64,000 nucleotides of DNA from Brevundimonas poindexterae (lineage in GTDB: Bacteria > Pseudomonadota > Alphaproteobacteria > Caulobacterales > Caulobacteraceae). Of this stretch, positions 9,037 through 17,508 are shown in pieces. The position numbers were made by a program, and so were the translations under genes. Every line of letters starts with the position of its first letter. Position 1 is the first letter of the stretch. The notes below the pieces were generated by a model, which was not told where the DNA came from, made no database searches, and saw only the letters and a list, made by a program, of their open reading frames with translations. The stretch spans positions 1-64,000 of the forward strand of contig NZ_JAIVLL010000004.1 in the NCBI RefSeq assembly GCF_020524625.1, in the 5' to 3' direction.

Positions 9037-9438
9037 CTATCGGAGCGTGGGGAGCAGGAATTTACCGGGATGGGGCCAGACCTCATGCTCCGGTCGATCA
9101 AACTGAAGCAGTTCGATCAGGGCATTCCCGTCCCGGATGAACGCCGTGGTCACACCCACGGAAGGCGTGGCGGGTTCCAGCACGACCTGCCGCCCCTTGA
9201 GCGCCGAATGGAGATCATCGACGACGTAGGCCACGTGGATCTGCTCCTTGATGAGCCGAGGCAGGGTGTTGTCGTCGTCGAACCTCATCCACTCAATGGC
9301 ATACGGGGCATCGAAATAGCCCAGGGCATGCATTCTGAGTTCAGGAACATGGACCATTCCCGGCATCACATCCGGGACCGGGATGCCGATATGGTGGAAC
9401 GTCAAACGCTGCGCTGAAGCGGCCGGGTCAGGGGTCAT
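9037..9438 (-). CDS. VOC-family (glyoxalase/bleomycin-resistance fold) protein
   Basis: Small cytoplasmic protein of 133 residues with the vicinal-oxygen-chelate fold. It begins LTFHHIGIPVPDV, a typical first VOC strand with a candidate metal-binding His, and contains HVAYVVDDLHSAL and ends GNALIELLQF, where His and Glu are the usual metal ligands. The start is ATG 9438, preceded by AGGAGAGG; a longer frame upstream lacks family resemblance. Members include glyoxalases, ring-cleavage dioxygenases and methylmalonyl-CoA epimerases; the reaction here is not evident. It is monocistronic and divergent from the PadR-type gene. Confidence 0.85.
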   Translation of the reverse strand: MTPDPAASAQRLTFHHIGIPVPDVMPGMVHVPELRMHALGYFDAPYAIEWMRFDDDNTLPRLIKEQIHVAYVVDDLHSALKGRQVVLEPATPSVGVTTAFIRDGNALIELLQFDRPEHEVWPHPGKFLLPTLR

Positions 9439-9872
9439 GGGCGTCCTCTCCTGCGATGCCGAAAGGGAAGCGGACCGGGACAGTCGTCTTGCGATTAGCC
9501 CAGCCTCCGGATCGACGTGTGGCGTTTGCCGACCGGCCCAACCGAACGGCGCCGTCGTGGTCACGCCCGGCTTCGCGCCCAGTGCCTGATCCTGTTGGAA
9601 AAGAACGACACTGTTCCGATGCCTATCATGCTGCGGACCCCTGGTTCAGCCTCGACGGTTGCTGTGTGTCGCTCTGCGGGCGTCGCTCGTCGCAAAGGCT
9701 GGAACGTGGCGGTTCGACCAAACCGGCGCGGGCCGCGTGCTCCGGTGGTGATCCGTCACCGTTGTCGCCAGGGTTCGCCCGCCCTATAGGCTGGCGGCAC
9801 AGGGCAGACACGGGAGGGCCGTCATATGATCGTTTCTCAGCAGCTGACCTCGCGTCCCTTGGGCCTTCGGCG
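9439..9872. other. Intergenic region between VOC and PadR genes
   Basis: About 434 bp. It holds one promoter-like pair near its right end and a 16-codon frame at 9826-9876 with its own Shine-Dalgarno sequence. The rest shows no coding resemblance, repeat or RNA structure I recognise, although several frames stay open through it by base composition. Confidence 0.4.
9762..9790 (+). promoter_or_regulatory. Candidate housekeeping promoter for the PadR gene
   Basis: TTGTCG at 9762-9767 and TATAGG at 9785-9790 are separated by exactly 17 bp, matching the layout of a sigma-70-type promoter. It lies about 80 bp upstream of the PadR-family start and points toward it. Confidence 0.35.
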
Positions 9873-10433
9873 GTGAGGAACGGCGTGTCGGCCGGAGACC
9901 TTACGGATCGAGAGAATGTGGTGATGTCGCTGGTCTGGGGCCACCAGCCGGTCACGGCCTACCGGATTCGCCGCTTCTTCGCCGAGTCGATCGTCACGCA
10001 TTTCACCAACAGCACCGGCACCATCTACCCCATCATCCGCCGTCTGGTCGAGCGCGGCCTGCTCGTTTCGACCCCTGTTGCAGAGAGTGGGCGCGGGGCA
10101 GAAATGCTGACGTGCTCGCCGAAAGGGGAGGCGGCGATTGCGGCCTGGATCCGGCGTATCGACGGGGCGGAAATGGTCCTTGAGGACCCGATCCGCACCA
10201 AGATGTCCGCCATGGATGTCCTGCCGCTGGCCGAACGGCTGGCGTGGCTGCGGGATCTGCAGGCGGCCATGACTGCTGAGCTGATTGCCTTGCAGGCCTT
10301 CGCCGAGCGCAACAGCGACATGCCGTACCAGTTGCTGCTGCACGACAATGCGCGGTCAACGCTCGTCAGCCGGCTGGAATGGGTTTCGCGGGCCTTGATT
10401 CTGCTGACTCGTGACGAGCCGCCCCAGGTCTGA
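9873..10433 (+). CDS. PadR-family transcriptional regulator
   Basis: Cytoplasmic regulator of about 186 residues. The N-terminal winged helix reads MSLVWGHQPVTAYRIRRFF, then TGTIYPIIRRLVERGLLV and CSPKGEAAIAAWI, the standard PadR pattern; the rest is a helical dimerisation region like the Vir_act_alpha_C type. GTG 9873 is chosen because the TGA of a 16-codon leader frame overlaps it as GTGA, which suggests translational coupling; the frame stays open further upstream without family resemblance. PadR proteins usually repress nearby genes in response to small aromatic or lipophilic compounds. The aldehyde dehydrogenase downstream is a possible target. Confidence 0.8.
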   Translation: MRNGVSAGDLTDRENVVMSLVWGHQPVTAYRIRRFFAESIVTHFTNSTGTIYPIIRRLVERGLLVSTPVAESGRGAEMLTCSPKGEAAIAAWIRRIDGAEMVLEDPIRTKMSAMDVLPLAERLAWLRDLQAAMTAELIALQAFAERNSDMPYQLLLHDNARSTLVSRLEWVSRALILLTRDEPPQV

Positions 10434-10561
10434 CCCGCCTCGCTATCCATGCTGAGGGAGGTCCTGACGGAGATGACCGGTTGATTCAGCCGGCTATTGA
10501 TACGAACTGACTATGCGAGCGACCTGGCTCCCGGGGCGCTCGAAACGACTTCAAAGGACCC

Positions 10562-12007
10562 ATGATGACCGACACACTGCGGCTTTCCCACTGGATCAAC
10601 GGCGAGCGCACGGCTGCCGACCTGTCCGGCGAAAGCCTGAACCCGTCGGACACGCGCGATGTGGTGGCCCGCATGCCGGTCGGCAGTGCGGCCGAGGTCG
10701 ATCAGGCGGTCTCCGCCGCGAAGGCCGCCTTCGACGGTTGGGCCGGGGTGTCTCCCGAAGTGCGCTCGGACGTGCTGGACCGGGCAGGTTCGCTCGTCAT
10801 GGAGCGGCGTGAGCACATCGGCCGGCTGCTGTCGCGCGAGGAGGGCAAGACCTTGGCAGAGGGGATCGGCGAGACAGCGCGTGCCGCCCGGGTTCTGAAG
10901 TACTTTGCCGGGGAGGCGCTTCGCCTGCATGGGCAGAACCTGGCGTCGATCCGCCCGGGCGTGGAGGTCCAGACCTATCGCCAGCCCATCGGCGTGTTCG
11001 GGCTGATCACCCCCTGGAATTTCCCGATTGCCATCCCGGCGTGGAAGATCGCGCCGGCCATCGCCTTCGGCAATACGGTCGTGATCAAGCCGGCCAGCCT
11101 GACACCTGCCACCGCCGAGGCTCTGATCGCTATCCTGCACGAAGCGGGTCTGCCGGACGGGGTGGTCAATATGGTCATCGGCGACGGCGATGTCGGGCGG
11201 GCCATCGTCGCGCATGATGATGTGGCCGGGATCAGCTTCACCGGCTCCCAGAAGGTCGGGGCGGGCGTGGCGGAAGGCGCCATGAAACGTCAGGCGCGCG
11301 TGCAACTCGAGATGGGCGGGAAAAATCCGCTGATCGTGCTCGACGACGCGGACCTCGATCGTGCGGTCCAGATCGCTCTCGATGGCTCCTTCTTCTCGAC
11401 CGGCCAGAGATGCACGGCCTCCAGCCGCCTGATTGTCCAGGACGGCATCCACGATCGCTTCGTCGCGGCCCTCGTCGAACGGCTCAAGGGGCTGAAGGTG
11501 GGCGATGCGCTGGATCCCTCCACCAACATCGGCCCTGCGGTGAGCGAGGACCAGCGCGAGGTGAGCTATCGCTATATGGACGTCGCGCGCGGCGAGGGGG
11601 GGCGCATCATCACCGGCGGGGACCGGCCCCAACTGGACAAACCCGGCTGGTATGTCAGGCCGACCCTGATCACCGACACGGCGCCCGCCATGCGGATCAA
11701 CAACGAGGAGGTCTTCGGCCCCGTCGCGTCGACCATCCGGGTGGCCTCCTATGAAGAGGCGCTCGACGTGGCGAACGGCGTCGAGTTCGGCCTGTCGGCG
11801 GGGATTGTGACGTCCAGTCTCAAATACGCGCGTGATTTCCAGCGTCGGGCGAAGGCCGGCATGACGATGGTCAATCTGCCGACTGCCGGCGTAGACTATC
11901 ATGTCCCCTTCGGGGGCTCGAAAAAGTCATCCTATGGAGCCCGCGAGCAGGGCTTCGGCGCCGCCGACTTCTATACCCAGATCAAGACCAGCTATTCGGC
12001 AGGTTGA
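10562..12007 (+). CDS. NAD(P)-dependent aldehyde dehydrogenase
   Basis: Aldehyde dehydrogenase of 481 residues that would oxidise an aldehyde to an acid. The expected residues are present: Asn153 in PWNFP, the cofactor-binding FTGSQKVG, general base Glu250 in LEMGGKNP, nucleophile Cys284 in GQRCTASS and EEVFGP near the C-terminus. Overall it looks closest to alpha-ketoglutarate-semialdehyde and related dehydrogenases, but the substrate cannot be fixed. AAAGGA precedes the ATG pair at 10562. It lies alone between the PadR gene and the left repeat that bounds the biosynthetic cluster, so it may or may not belong to that cluster. Confidence 0.92.
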   Translation: MMTDTLRLSHWINGERTAADLSGESLNPSDTRDVVARMPVGSAAEVDQAVSAAKAAFDGWAGVSPEVRSDVLDRAGSLVMERREHIGRLLSREEGKTLAEGIGETARAARVLKYFAGEALRLHGQNLASIRPGVEVQTYRQPIGVFGLITPWNFPIAIPAWKIAPAIAFGNTVVIKPASLTPATAEALIAILHEAGLPDGVVNMVIGDGDVGRAIVAHDDVAGISFTGSQKVGAGVAEGAMKRQARVQLEMGGKNPLIVLDDADLDRAVQIALDGSFFSTGQRCTASSRLIVQDGIHDRFVAALVERLKGLKVGDALDPSTNIGPAVSEDQREVSYRYMDVARGEGGRIITGGDRPQLDKPGWYVRPTLITDTAPAMRINNEEVFGPVASTIRVASYEEALDVANGVEFGLSAGIVTSSLKYARDFQRRAKAGMTMVNLPTAGVDYHVPFGGSKKSSYGAREQGFGAADFYTQIKTSYSAG

Positions 12008-12034
12008 GGGGACGGACGCCGAACGCGTCCGGGA

Positions 12035-12093
12035 CCTGAAAGGCCGGTGAGGCGAGGGGCGATTTCTGGCCACCGGTGGTAAACCGGACAGCG
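12035..12093 (+). repeat. Left copy of an imperfect direct repeat flanking the biosynthetic cluster
   Basis: This 59-bp stretch matches 19947-20001 in the same orientation with small gaps. Both begin CCTGA and GGCCGG, run through a G-rich AGGGGCGA-like part, share GGCCACCGGTGGT exactly and end in CAGCG. CCACCGGTGG is itself palindromic. The two copies lie just outside the seven clustered genes. They may be relics of one insertion sequence; the family is not identified. Confidence 0.65.
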
Positions 12094-12148
12094 TCCCTGA
12101 GGCCGTCTATCTGAAGCGCCGCGCGAACTATTGCTGTAAAGGGATCGG

Positions 12149-13417
12149 GTGTCGTCACGCTCCAGGCTTGTTGCCGCATCCGCATTCGCCCTGACCCGCT
12201 GGCGTGCCCGGACGCTAGCGGATCGCGGGCGGCTGGAGCGCTATCAGGTCGCGCGTCTCAAGGCGCTGAAGGCGGATGTCAGCCGGACGATGGCCTACTA
12301 CCGGCCTTTCAGGGATCAGCCATTCGAGGCATGGCCCGTGATCGAAAAGGCCGAAATGGCCGCGCATTTCGACCAGATGAATCTGGCGAGGATCGACGCC
12401 GCGACCGTCCGGGCCGCCATCGCTGCGGGACAGGAACGCGTCGGCGGTTTCGTTGTTGGACAGAGCACCGGGACCAGCGGCAACCGCGGCTATTATCTGA
12501 TCAGCGACAGGGAGCGTTTCGTCTGGCTGGGGGTCATTCTGGCCAAGACCCTGCCGGACGCCCTGTGGCGGCGGCATCGGGTAGCGCTTGCGCTGCCGGG
12601 CCTGTCATCCCTGTACCGTTCGGCCAGCAGCGGCAGCCGGATCAGCCTGGGCTTCTTCGATCTGGGCGAGGGGGTGGAGGCCTGGGCCGATGACCTGACC
12701 GCCTTCGCGCCCGACACCATCGTGGCGCCGCCCAAGGTGCTGCGCTGGCTGTCGGAGCAGGGGCGCCTCTCGGCCCAAACGATTTTCAGCGGAGCCGAGG
12801 TGCTGGACCCCGTTGACCGCGAGATCATCGAGGCCGCCACCGGCCGCGTCGTATGCGAAATCTATATGGCGACCGAAGGCCTGTTCGGCGTCAGCTGCCC
12901 TCATGGCGTGTTGCACCTGGCCGAAGACGTCGTTCACTTCGAATGGAGCCGGCCGTCGCGGGACAGTGCGCTGCAATCGCCGATCGTCACCGACTTCACC
13001 CGCCGGACACAGGCGCTCGTGCGGTACCGCATGAATGACCTTCTGGAGCTCTCGGACCAGCCCTGCCGCTGCGGTTCGCCGTATCAGGCGGTGAAGCGGA
13101 TCGAGGGGCGGGCCGACGACATGCTTCAGCTTGCGGGTGCCGGCGGCGCAGTACGGATCGTGACGCCGGACGTCGTGCGCAACGCCATCGTCGACAGCCA
13201 CCCGTCGATTCGGGATTTCCGGCTTGTGCAGACCGGGCCGGCGACGATCCGTGTCTGGTTGGCGGCCGATGTTCCCGGCGAAGCCGAGGACCGGGTCAGG
13301 ACCGGGCTGGGCGCCCGGCTCGCAGCACTCGGTGTTCTGCCGGAAATCATTGTGGCGCGGGGCTTCGACCTTCCGTTCGACCGCAAGCTCCGGCGCGTGC
13401 GCCGCGATTTCAGCTAG
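12149..13417 (+). CDS. F390-synthetase-related adenylate-forming enzyme
   Basis: Adenylating enzyme of 422 residues in the PaaK / coenzyme-F390-synthetase superfamily, expected to activate a carboxylate as an acyl-AMP. The P-loop-like GQSTGTSGNRG lies at about residues 104-114, followed by the family core around IYMATEGLFGVSCPHG, the RYRMNDLLEL region and a small CRCGSPYQAVKRIEGRADDML block that closes the active site. It starts with GTG 12149. It is convergent with the Rieske gene, and the two stop codons share a CTAG, as tight as the spacing within the facing operon; that supports a shared pathway. The related family TIGR02304 is recorded as of unknown function. Confidence 0.82.
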   Translation: MSSRSRLVAASAFALTRWRARTLADRGRLERYQVARLKALKADVSRTMAYYRPFRDQPFEAWPVIEKAEMAAHFDQMNLARIDAATVRAAIAAGQERVGGFVVGQSTGTSGNRGYYLISDRERFVWLGVILAKTLPDALWRRHRVALALPGLSSLYRSASSGSRISLGFFDLGEGVEAWADDLTAFAPDTIVAPPKVLRWLSEQGRLSAQTIFSGAEVLDPVDREIIEAATGRVVCEIYMATEGLFGVSCPHGVLHLAEDVVHFEWSRPSRDSALQSPIVTDFTRRTQALVRYRMNDLLELSDQPCRCGSPYQAVKRIEGRADDMLQLAGAGGAVRIVTPDVVRNAIVDSHPSIRDFRLVQTGPATIRVWLAADVPGEAEDRVRTGLGARLAALGVLPEIIVARGFDLPFDRKLRRVRRDFS

Positions 13418-14403
13418 AGCGACATCTCCAGGCGGGTTTCCTCTTCGGGGCAGGGCAGTCCGTTGGCGTGCTGCCAGATCGGCCGGGCCAGCACATCCAG
13501 CGGACCGGTGGCGTACCGCTCGCGGGTCCGGTTGCGCTCCTGCAGGCGCAGCATGCGCCGGTCCTGTTGCAGCACAGGCCAGTGAAAGGCCTTGAGGGCC
13601 AGTTCCTTCACGATCGCCGGCAGCCAGCTGCGGGTGCTGGCGAAATGCGCCCAGGGCCGCGTCACGCCCACGTCGACCGGGGTAAAGACCACCACGATCG
13701 ACAGCATCGCCCCGCGCGCGGACTCCAGACGCACCTCACCGATCGTCGGCGGCCACAGCCGACCGATGCTGCGCGCCCGCGACCCCTCCATCACGGCAGA
13801 CAGCAAGGCGGTGTTGCGGCGATGCTCGAAATAGACGGCCTCGGCGCCCCACTCCCCGCTACGCACCGCGACGGAAACGGGATGCCGCCTGTCGGGCGGC
13901 CGGACCAGCCAGGGGTGGACGAAGTGCGGATGGGCGGGGTCGAGATGGTTCTCCAGCGCATCAAGCAGGCCCGCCTCCGAGGGTGCCAGCCGCCACCAGA
14001 ACCGGTCCAGGTCCGCGTCGCGCATCGCATCCGGCAGCGTCGGGAAAGGCGGCGGCGTTTCCGCCAGACAGGTCCAGACCAGCCCCACCTCGACCCGAAC
14101 GGGCAGAACGGAGGCGGACACGGACGGGCAAACGGCTGCGCCCGGCACCTCGATACATCGGCCTTCGCTGTCGAAGCGCCAGCCGTGATACGGGCAGGTG
14201 ATCGCGCCGTTCGTCATCCTGCCGTGCGACAGGGGCGCGCCCCGGTGCGGGCAGCGGTCGCGCAGCACGGTGACGCGGTCCCCGGAGCGGAACAGGACCA
14301 GGGGCTGGCCCATCAGCCTGGCCGCATGCGGTCGCCTGGAGCTGATCTCATCCAGCGAGGCGACAGGGTGCCAGCCTTTGGCAATCGCGACGGGCCAATC
14401 CAT
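13414..14403 (-). CDS. Rieske [2Fe-2S] non-haem iron oxygenase
   Basis: Oxygenase subunit of about 329 residues. The Rieske domain holds Cys51-x-His53 (CPHRGAPLSHG) and Cys70-x-x-His73 (CPYHGW) for the [2Fe-2S] cluster. The catalytic domain carries ENHLDPAHPHFVHP, matching the Asp/His iron-binding pattern. The best match in style is single-component alpha-subunit oxygenases acting on bulky substrates. ATG 14403 is chosen because it overlaps the stop of the upstream gene as TGATG; GTG codons at 14409 and 14406 are less likely. It is the last gene of the six-gene operon and would make a late hydroxylation or oxidative change. No reductase partner is nearby, so electrons must come from elsewhere. 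Confidence 0.88.
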   Translation of the reverse strand: MDWPVAIAKGWHPVASLDEISSRRPHAARLMGQPLVLFRSGDRVTVLRDRCPHRGAPLSHGRMTNGAITCPYHGWRFDSEGRCIEVPGAAVCPSVSASVLPVRVEVGLVWTCLAETPPPFPTLPDAMRDADLDRFWWRLAPSEAGLLDALENHLDPAHPHFVHPWLVRPPDRRHPVSVAVRSGEWGAEAVYFEHRRNTALLSAVMEGSRARSIGRLWPPTIGEVRLESARGAMLSIVVVFTPVDVGVTRPWAHFASTRSWLPAIVKELALKAFHWPVLQQDRRMLRLQERNRTRERYATGPLDVLARPIWQHANGLPCPEEETRLEMSL

Positions 14404-15527
14404 CACCACCCCTCTTTCTGCATCAGCGGTACGGCGTAGCGCTCAAGCAGGTGCGAGAGCCCGCGCACCACGGCCCGTCGGCCGGGACCGAGATGGCCAG
14501 CATGGATCGCCATATATTCGATCACCCCGCGCGAACCCCGGTTGCGCTTGAACTCGCCCGCGCCGGCCGATCCATGAAGCGCCATCCCATGCTCCATCGC
14601 CCAGTCGGAATAGAGATAGCTGGCGATACGATAGAGGGCCTCATTCCGGGGCCGGGCGGTGTCATAGCCGACGACCGGCGGGGTCGCGACTCCGTTCCTG
14701 GCCCACACGCCGACCACAGCCATGATCCGCCCCGAGGGGTCCCGCGCGACCCGGTGATGCAGCAAACCGATCTCCTGGGTGAAGGCGATGAAGCGCGGGG
14801 TGAAGACCGGGTTGAGCCCTGAATATCGGCCCACATAGAGCATGTGGTAGAGCGCGGCGATGCGCTCGGCGTCGCCCGCGTTGATGGTCGTCAGATCCTC
14901 GACGGTCAGGCCCGACCGGACGAGCGCCCGACGATCCCGGACGGTGTGGTTGCGAGGCCGCCAATCGCGCGCGGGATAATCGACTACCCAGACCTGCCGC
15001 GACGGCAGCAGCAACCAGCCATCGGCCCGCGCCGCCTCAAGCAGCCTCGGGCTGGCCCAGGTGTCCAGCGAGCGCAGGATCAGGAAGTGATCGGGGAACC
15101 GGTCGGCGAGAAGCGCGCGCGCCCCGGCAAGACCGGCGCCGTCCCAGTCGCCGTGAAGGTTGGTGGACAGTAGCCAGTTGTCCAGATGAACCGCCCGATT
15201 GATCCGTACGGCGCGCAGCAGGCCGTCGAGCACCCCGATGGCGGTGCGGGCGGCGAGGCGGCCCCGCGTCATCCCCACCATGTCCATCTCTTCGCGGGCG
15301 TACAGAACATAGGCGCTGTGCGGGCTGGACACATAGCTCCGGCCATAGCCGCCGTCATCGACTGTGACCGGCAGACTGTGGTCGCCGAGGCGCATCAGCA
15401 TCGGCCGCGATGTGGCGTTGGCGACCAGCGCCGGAGCGCCTTCGCGGGCCAGGGCGGCGGCGTAGCGGCCGGCGAGGGAGCCGTCCCGCGTCATCGCTTC
15501 GGCGTCCTCGATCAGATGCGGGGTCAC
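14403..15527 (-). CDS. GNAT-like acyltransferase
   Basis: Protein of about 374 residues that reads as a GNAT/FemAB-type acyltransferase. The C-terminal half has the acetyltransferase pattern: HHRVARDPSGRIMAVVGVWAR (strands), EALYRIASYLYSDWAMEHGM (helix) and GSAGAGEFKRNRGSRGVIEYM, a motif typical of FemAB/BioF2-like folds. The N-terminal half is less recognisable. It starts with GTG 15527 inside the stop of the ATP-grasp gene (GTGA), and its own stop overlaps the Rieske start. It would transfer an acyl or aminoacyl group to an intermediate built by the cluster. The donor (CoA, carrier protein or adenylate) is unknown. Confidence 0.72.
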   Translation of the reverse strand: MTPHLIEDAEAMTRDGSLAGRYAAALAREGAPALVANATSRPMLMRLGDHSLPVTVDDGGYGRSYVSSPHSAYVLYAREEMDMVGMTRGRLAARTAIGVLDGLLRAVRINRAVHLDNWLLSTNLHGDWDGAGLAGARALLADRFPDHFLILRSLDTWASPRLLEAARADGWLLLPSRQVWVVDYPARDWRPRNHTVRDRRALVRSGLTVEDLTTINAGDAERIAALYHMLYVGRYSGLNPVFTPRFIAFTQEIGLLHHRVARDPSGRIMAVVGVWARNGVATPPVVGYDTARPRNEALYRIASYLYSDWAMEHGMALHGSAGAGEFKRNRGSRGVIEYMAIHAGHLGPGRRAVVRGLSHLLERYAVPLMQKEGW

Positions 15528-16669
15528 GACATCACCTCGCCGTCCCATTCGATATCGGCGGTCGTGGCACCCGCAGGTGAGCGCGCCGATCGCAGCGCCT
15601 GGAGAGTGAAGCCGACCGCATCGGCCAGACACCCGACGGTCACGCCACTATTGCCTTCGCGGTCGATCACGTCGCACGACTTGTGCCAGTCCGCAGCCAA
15701 AGCCCCCGGTCGACCGGTCGCCAGTGCGGTCGGCAGGCCCAGCAAGGCCATGGCCGGCCCCATGTGCCGCAGCGTTCCGCATCGAGGTTCAGGACAGGCG
15801 ACGCCCTCGACCACCGCCCGGGCGAGGGCAGGGTCGGCATCGAAGAGGTGCAGGCCGCTGACCGCACGCGGATTGCATTCTATGGGCCAGGTGATCCCGT
15901 CCGCATCGACGATGACATCCAGCGACAAATGGCCCGTCATGCCGGTCGCCGCGCCGATCCTCGCGCTGATCTCGCGGACGGCGGGCAGGGCCACGGCCTC
16001 GACCATGAAGGCGGCGGCGCGACCCGCCCGCCAGCGGGGGCGATAGGCGCCGAAGGATGAAACCCGACCTTCGTGCAGAGCAGCCCAGGAACAGTATTCC
16101 TCACCCCTTACGCGTCGCTGAGCCACCCACCGCCGTGGGGGCGAACGGTGGAGGCGGGAGATCTGACGGGCGGACGGCCCGATCACCGTCTGGGCGCCGA
16201 AGCGGGAGAACTCGGGCTTCAGCACCAGGTCCGGCAGGGGATGCGGCAGGTGGGCGGGATCATCGAGAAGGGCGGTTTCAGGCACGTCGATCCCGAGGCT
16301 GGCCGCAAACGCCGGAAAATCCGCCTTGGAATGCAACTTTCGCAGCAGGCCGAGGTCCGGTGCGAACAGGCGGTCGGCATAGCCGTCCCTGTGGGCGGCC
16401 TCCGACAGCCAGAACACTTCCTCGCAGGTGGGGATGATCCGGTCCGCACCGATCGCATCGACCAACTGGCGCATGGCTGAGCGGAAGGCGCTGAAGGCGT
16501 GGCGTGGCGGAGGCAGGCGATGCACCGGGAAGGCGGGTCGCAGGGCGCGGGCCGCATGAGCGGGCGCGCTGTCGGCCAGATGCACCTCATAGCCGGCGGC
16601 GCGGCAGGCGCGGGCGAGGTCCTGGGCGACGGGCGCGCGGGCACCGGTGATGAGAACCGTCCGGCTCAT
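15524..16669 (-). CDS. ATP-grasp ligase
   Basis: ATP-grasp enzyme of 381 residues that would form an amide or similar bond through an acyl-phosphate. It begins with a Rossmann-like preATP-grasp domain (VLITGARAPVAQDLARACRAAGYEV), then LVLKPEFSRFGAQTVI in the nucleotide-binding lobe and HLSLDVIVDADGITWPIECNPRAVSG, where Glu and Asn of the ECNPR motif bind magnesium. The pattern is carbamoyl-phosphate-synthase-like. ATG 16669 overlaps the stop of the metallo-hydrolase gene as ATGA, and its stop overlaps the GNAT start, so it is fully embedded in the operon. Substrates are unknown; a ligase next to a ketoacyl synthase suggests coupling a fatty or polyketide acid to an amine. Confidence 0.85.
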   Translation of the reverse strand: MSRTVLITGARAPVAQDLARACRAAGYEVHLADSAPAHAARALRPAFPVHRLPPPRHAFSAFRSAMRQLVDAIGADRIIPTCEEVFWLSEAAHRDGYADRLFAPDLGLLRKLHSKADFPAFAASLGIDVPETALLDDPAHLPHPLPDLVLKPEFSRFGAQTVIGPSARQISRLHRSPPRRWVAQRRVRGEEYCSWAALHEGRVSSFGAYRPRWRAGRAAAFMVEAVALPAVREISARIGAATGMTGHLSLDVIVDADGITWPIECNPRAVSGLHLFDADPALARAVVEGVACPEPRCGTLRHMGPAMALLGLPTALATGRPGALAADWHKSCDVIDREGNSGVTVGCLADAVGFTLQALRSARSPAGATTADIEWDGEVMS

Positions 16670-17508
16670 GCCTCCGCCTGCGCCTCAGCGGCCCGCTCGC
16701 GACAGTGGCTGGGTGTGAGGCGAATATCGGGGCTGCGGCTCCAGACCTGATGCAGGGCGTTCAGCGTCTTCCGGCCAGAGCCCGTGTCACCCAGGAAGGC
16801 CGTAGTCAGCCCCGGAGGCGGCATGTCCCGGCGTATGGCGTCAGATGACCAGGCAGCATCGGCCACAAGGAAATGCGGCCCCCGGCGCGCATCCTCGATC
16901 AGAAGGCCCCAATGGCCGGGGCAGTGACCCGGCAGCTCCACCGCCAGCAGCGATCCGTCGCCCAGCAGGTCTGCCCCTCGCTCGAATGGTGAGAGCCAGG
17001 ACGGCAACGGCGTGGACGGGGCATCCTCGAAGAACCGGGCCCGGGCGGCTATGTCGGCGGGCAGGAGCGCGCGCAGGATGCCGCGGCGGGTGCTGGTCAG
17101 ACGCCCCCCGCGCCCGACATCCTGCAACCCCGCCCGGGCACAATGAATCTGCGCATTGGGAAAGGCATGGATGCCCGCGACATGGTCGCCGTGGAAATGC
17201 GACAGCACGAGGTGCCGGACAGCCGTGGGCTCGTAGCCGAGCGCCGCGCACTGGCTGGCTGCATCCTGTCCCGGTGTGTGGCTCACCGGAGTGGCCCAGC
17301 GGTAGAGACGCTCCGGAAAGGGGCGGGTGGCCGCCATGAAGGCCGGGTCATAGCCGGTGTCGAACAGGACAGGGCCTTCGTCCGGATGGATGAGCAGCGT
17401 CGCCAGGGCGGGGAAGGCCACCGGCTGCCAGCGTCCGTCGCGGAGGGTCATGCACTCCGGATGACGGCAATGGCCGGTCAGCAGCGGGATCGCGTGAATC
17501 TCACGCAT
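16666..17508 (-). CDS. Metallo-beta-lactamase-fold hydrolase
   Basis: MBL-fold protein of about 280 residues. The metal-binding motif is HFHGDH (His104, His106, Asp108, His109), followed by the later ligands in LPGHCPGHWGLLI, AVADAAW-like VADAAW and a terminal PSHC. The layout (LFDTGYDP then LSHFHGDHVAGI) is like N-acyl-homoserine-lactonase relatives. The start is ATG 17508 (MREIHAIPLL), which overlaps the upstream reductase gene by 8 bp; an ORF extension to 17571 has no family resemblance. In the cluster it could release or edit a thioester, ester or lactone intermediate. That role is inferred from the fold and neighbours. Confidence 0.87.
   Translation of the reverse strand: MREIHAIPLLTGHCRHPECMTLRDGRWQPVAFPALATLLIHPDEGPVLFDTGYDPAFMAATRPFPERLYRWATPVSHTPGQDAASQCAALGYEPTAVRHLVLSHFHGDHVAGIHAFPNAQIHCARAGLQDVGRGGRLTSTRRGILRALLPADIAARARFFEDAPSTPLPSWLSPFERGADLLGDGSLLAVELPGHCPGHWGLLIEDARRGPHFLVADAAWSSDAIRRDMPPPGLTTAFLGDTGSGRKTLNALHQVWSRSPDIRLTPSHCRERAAEAQAEA

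Noticed and set aside
13414..13417. Shared CTAG of two stop codons, as a possible cleavage site or rare restriction signal
   Set aside because: It occurs twice (also at 61138-61141) only because TAG on each strand overlaps in CTAG; it shows tight gene packing, nothing more.
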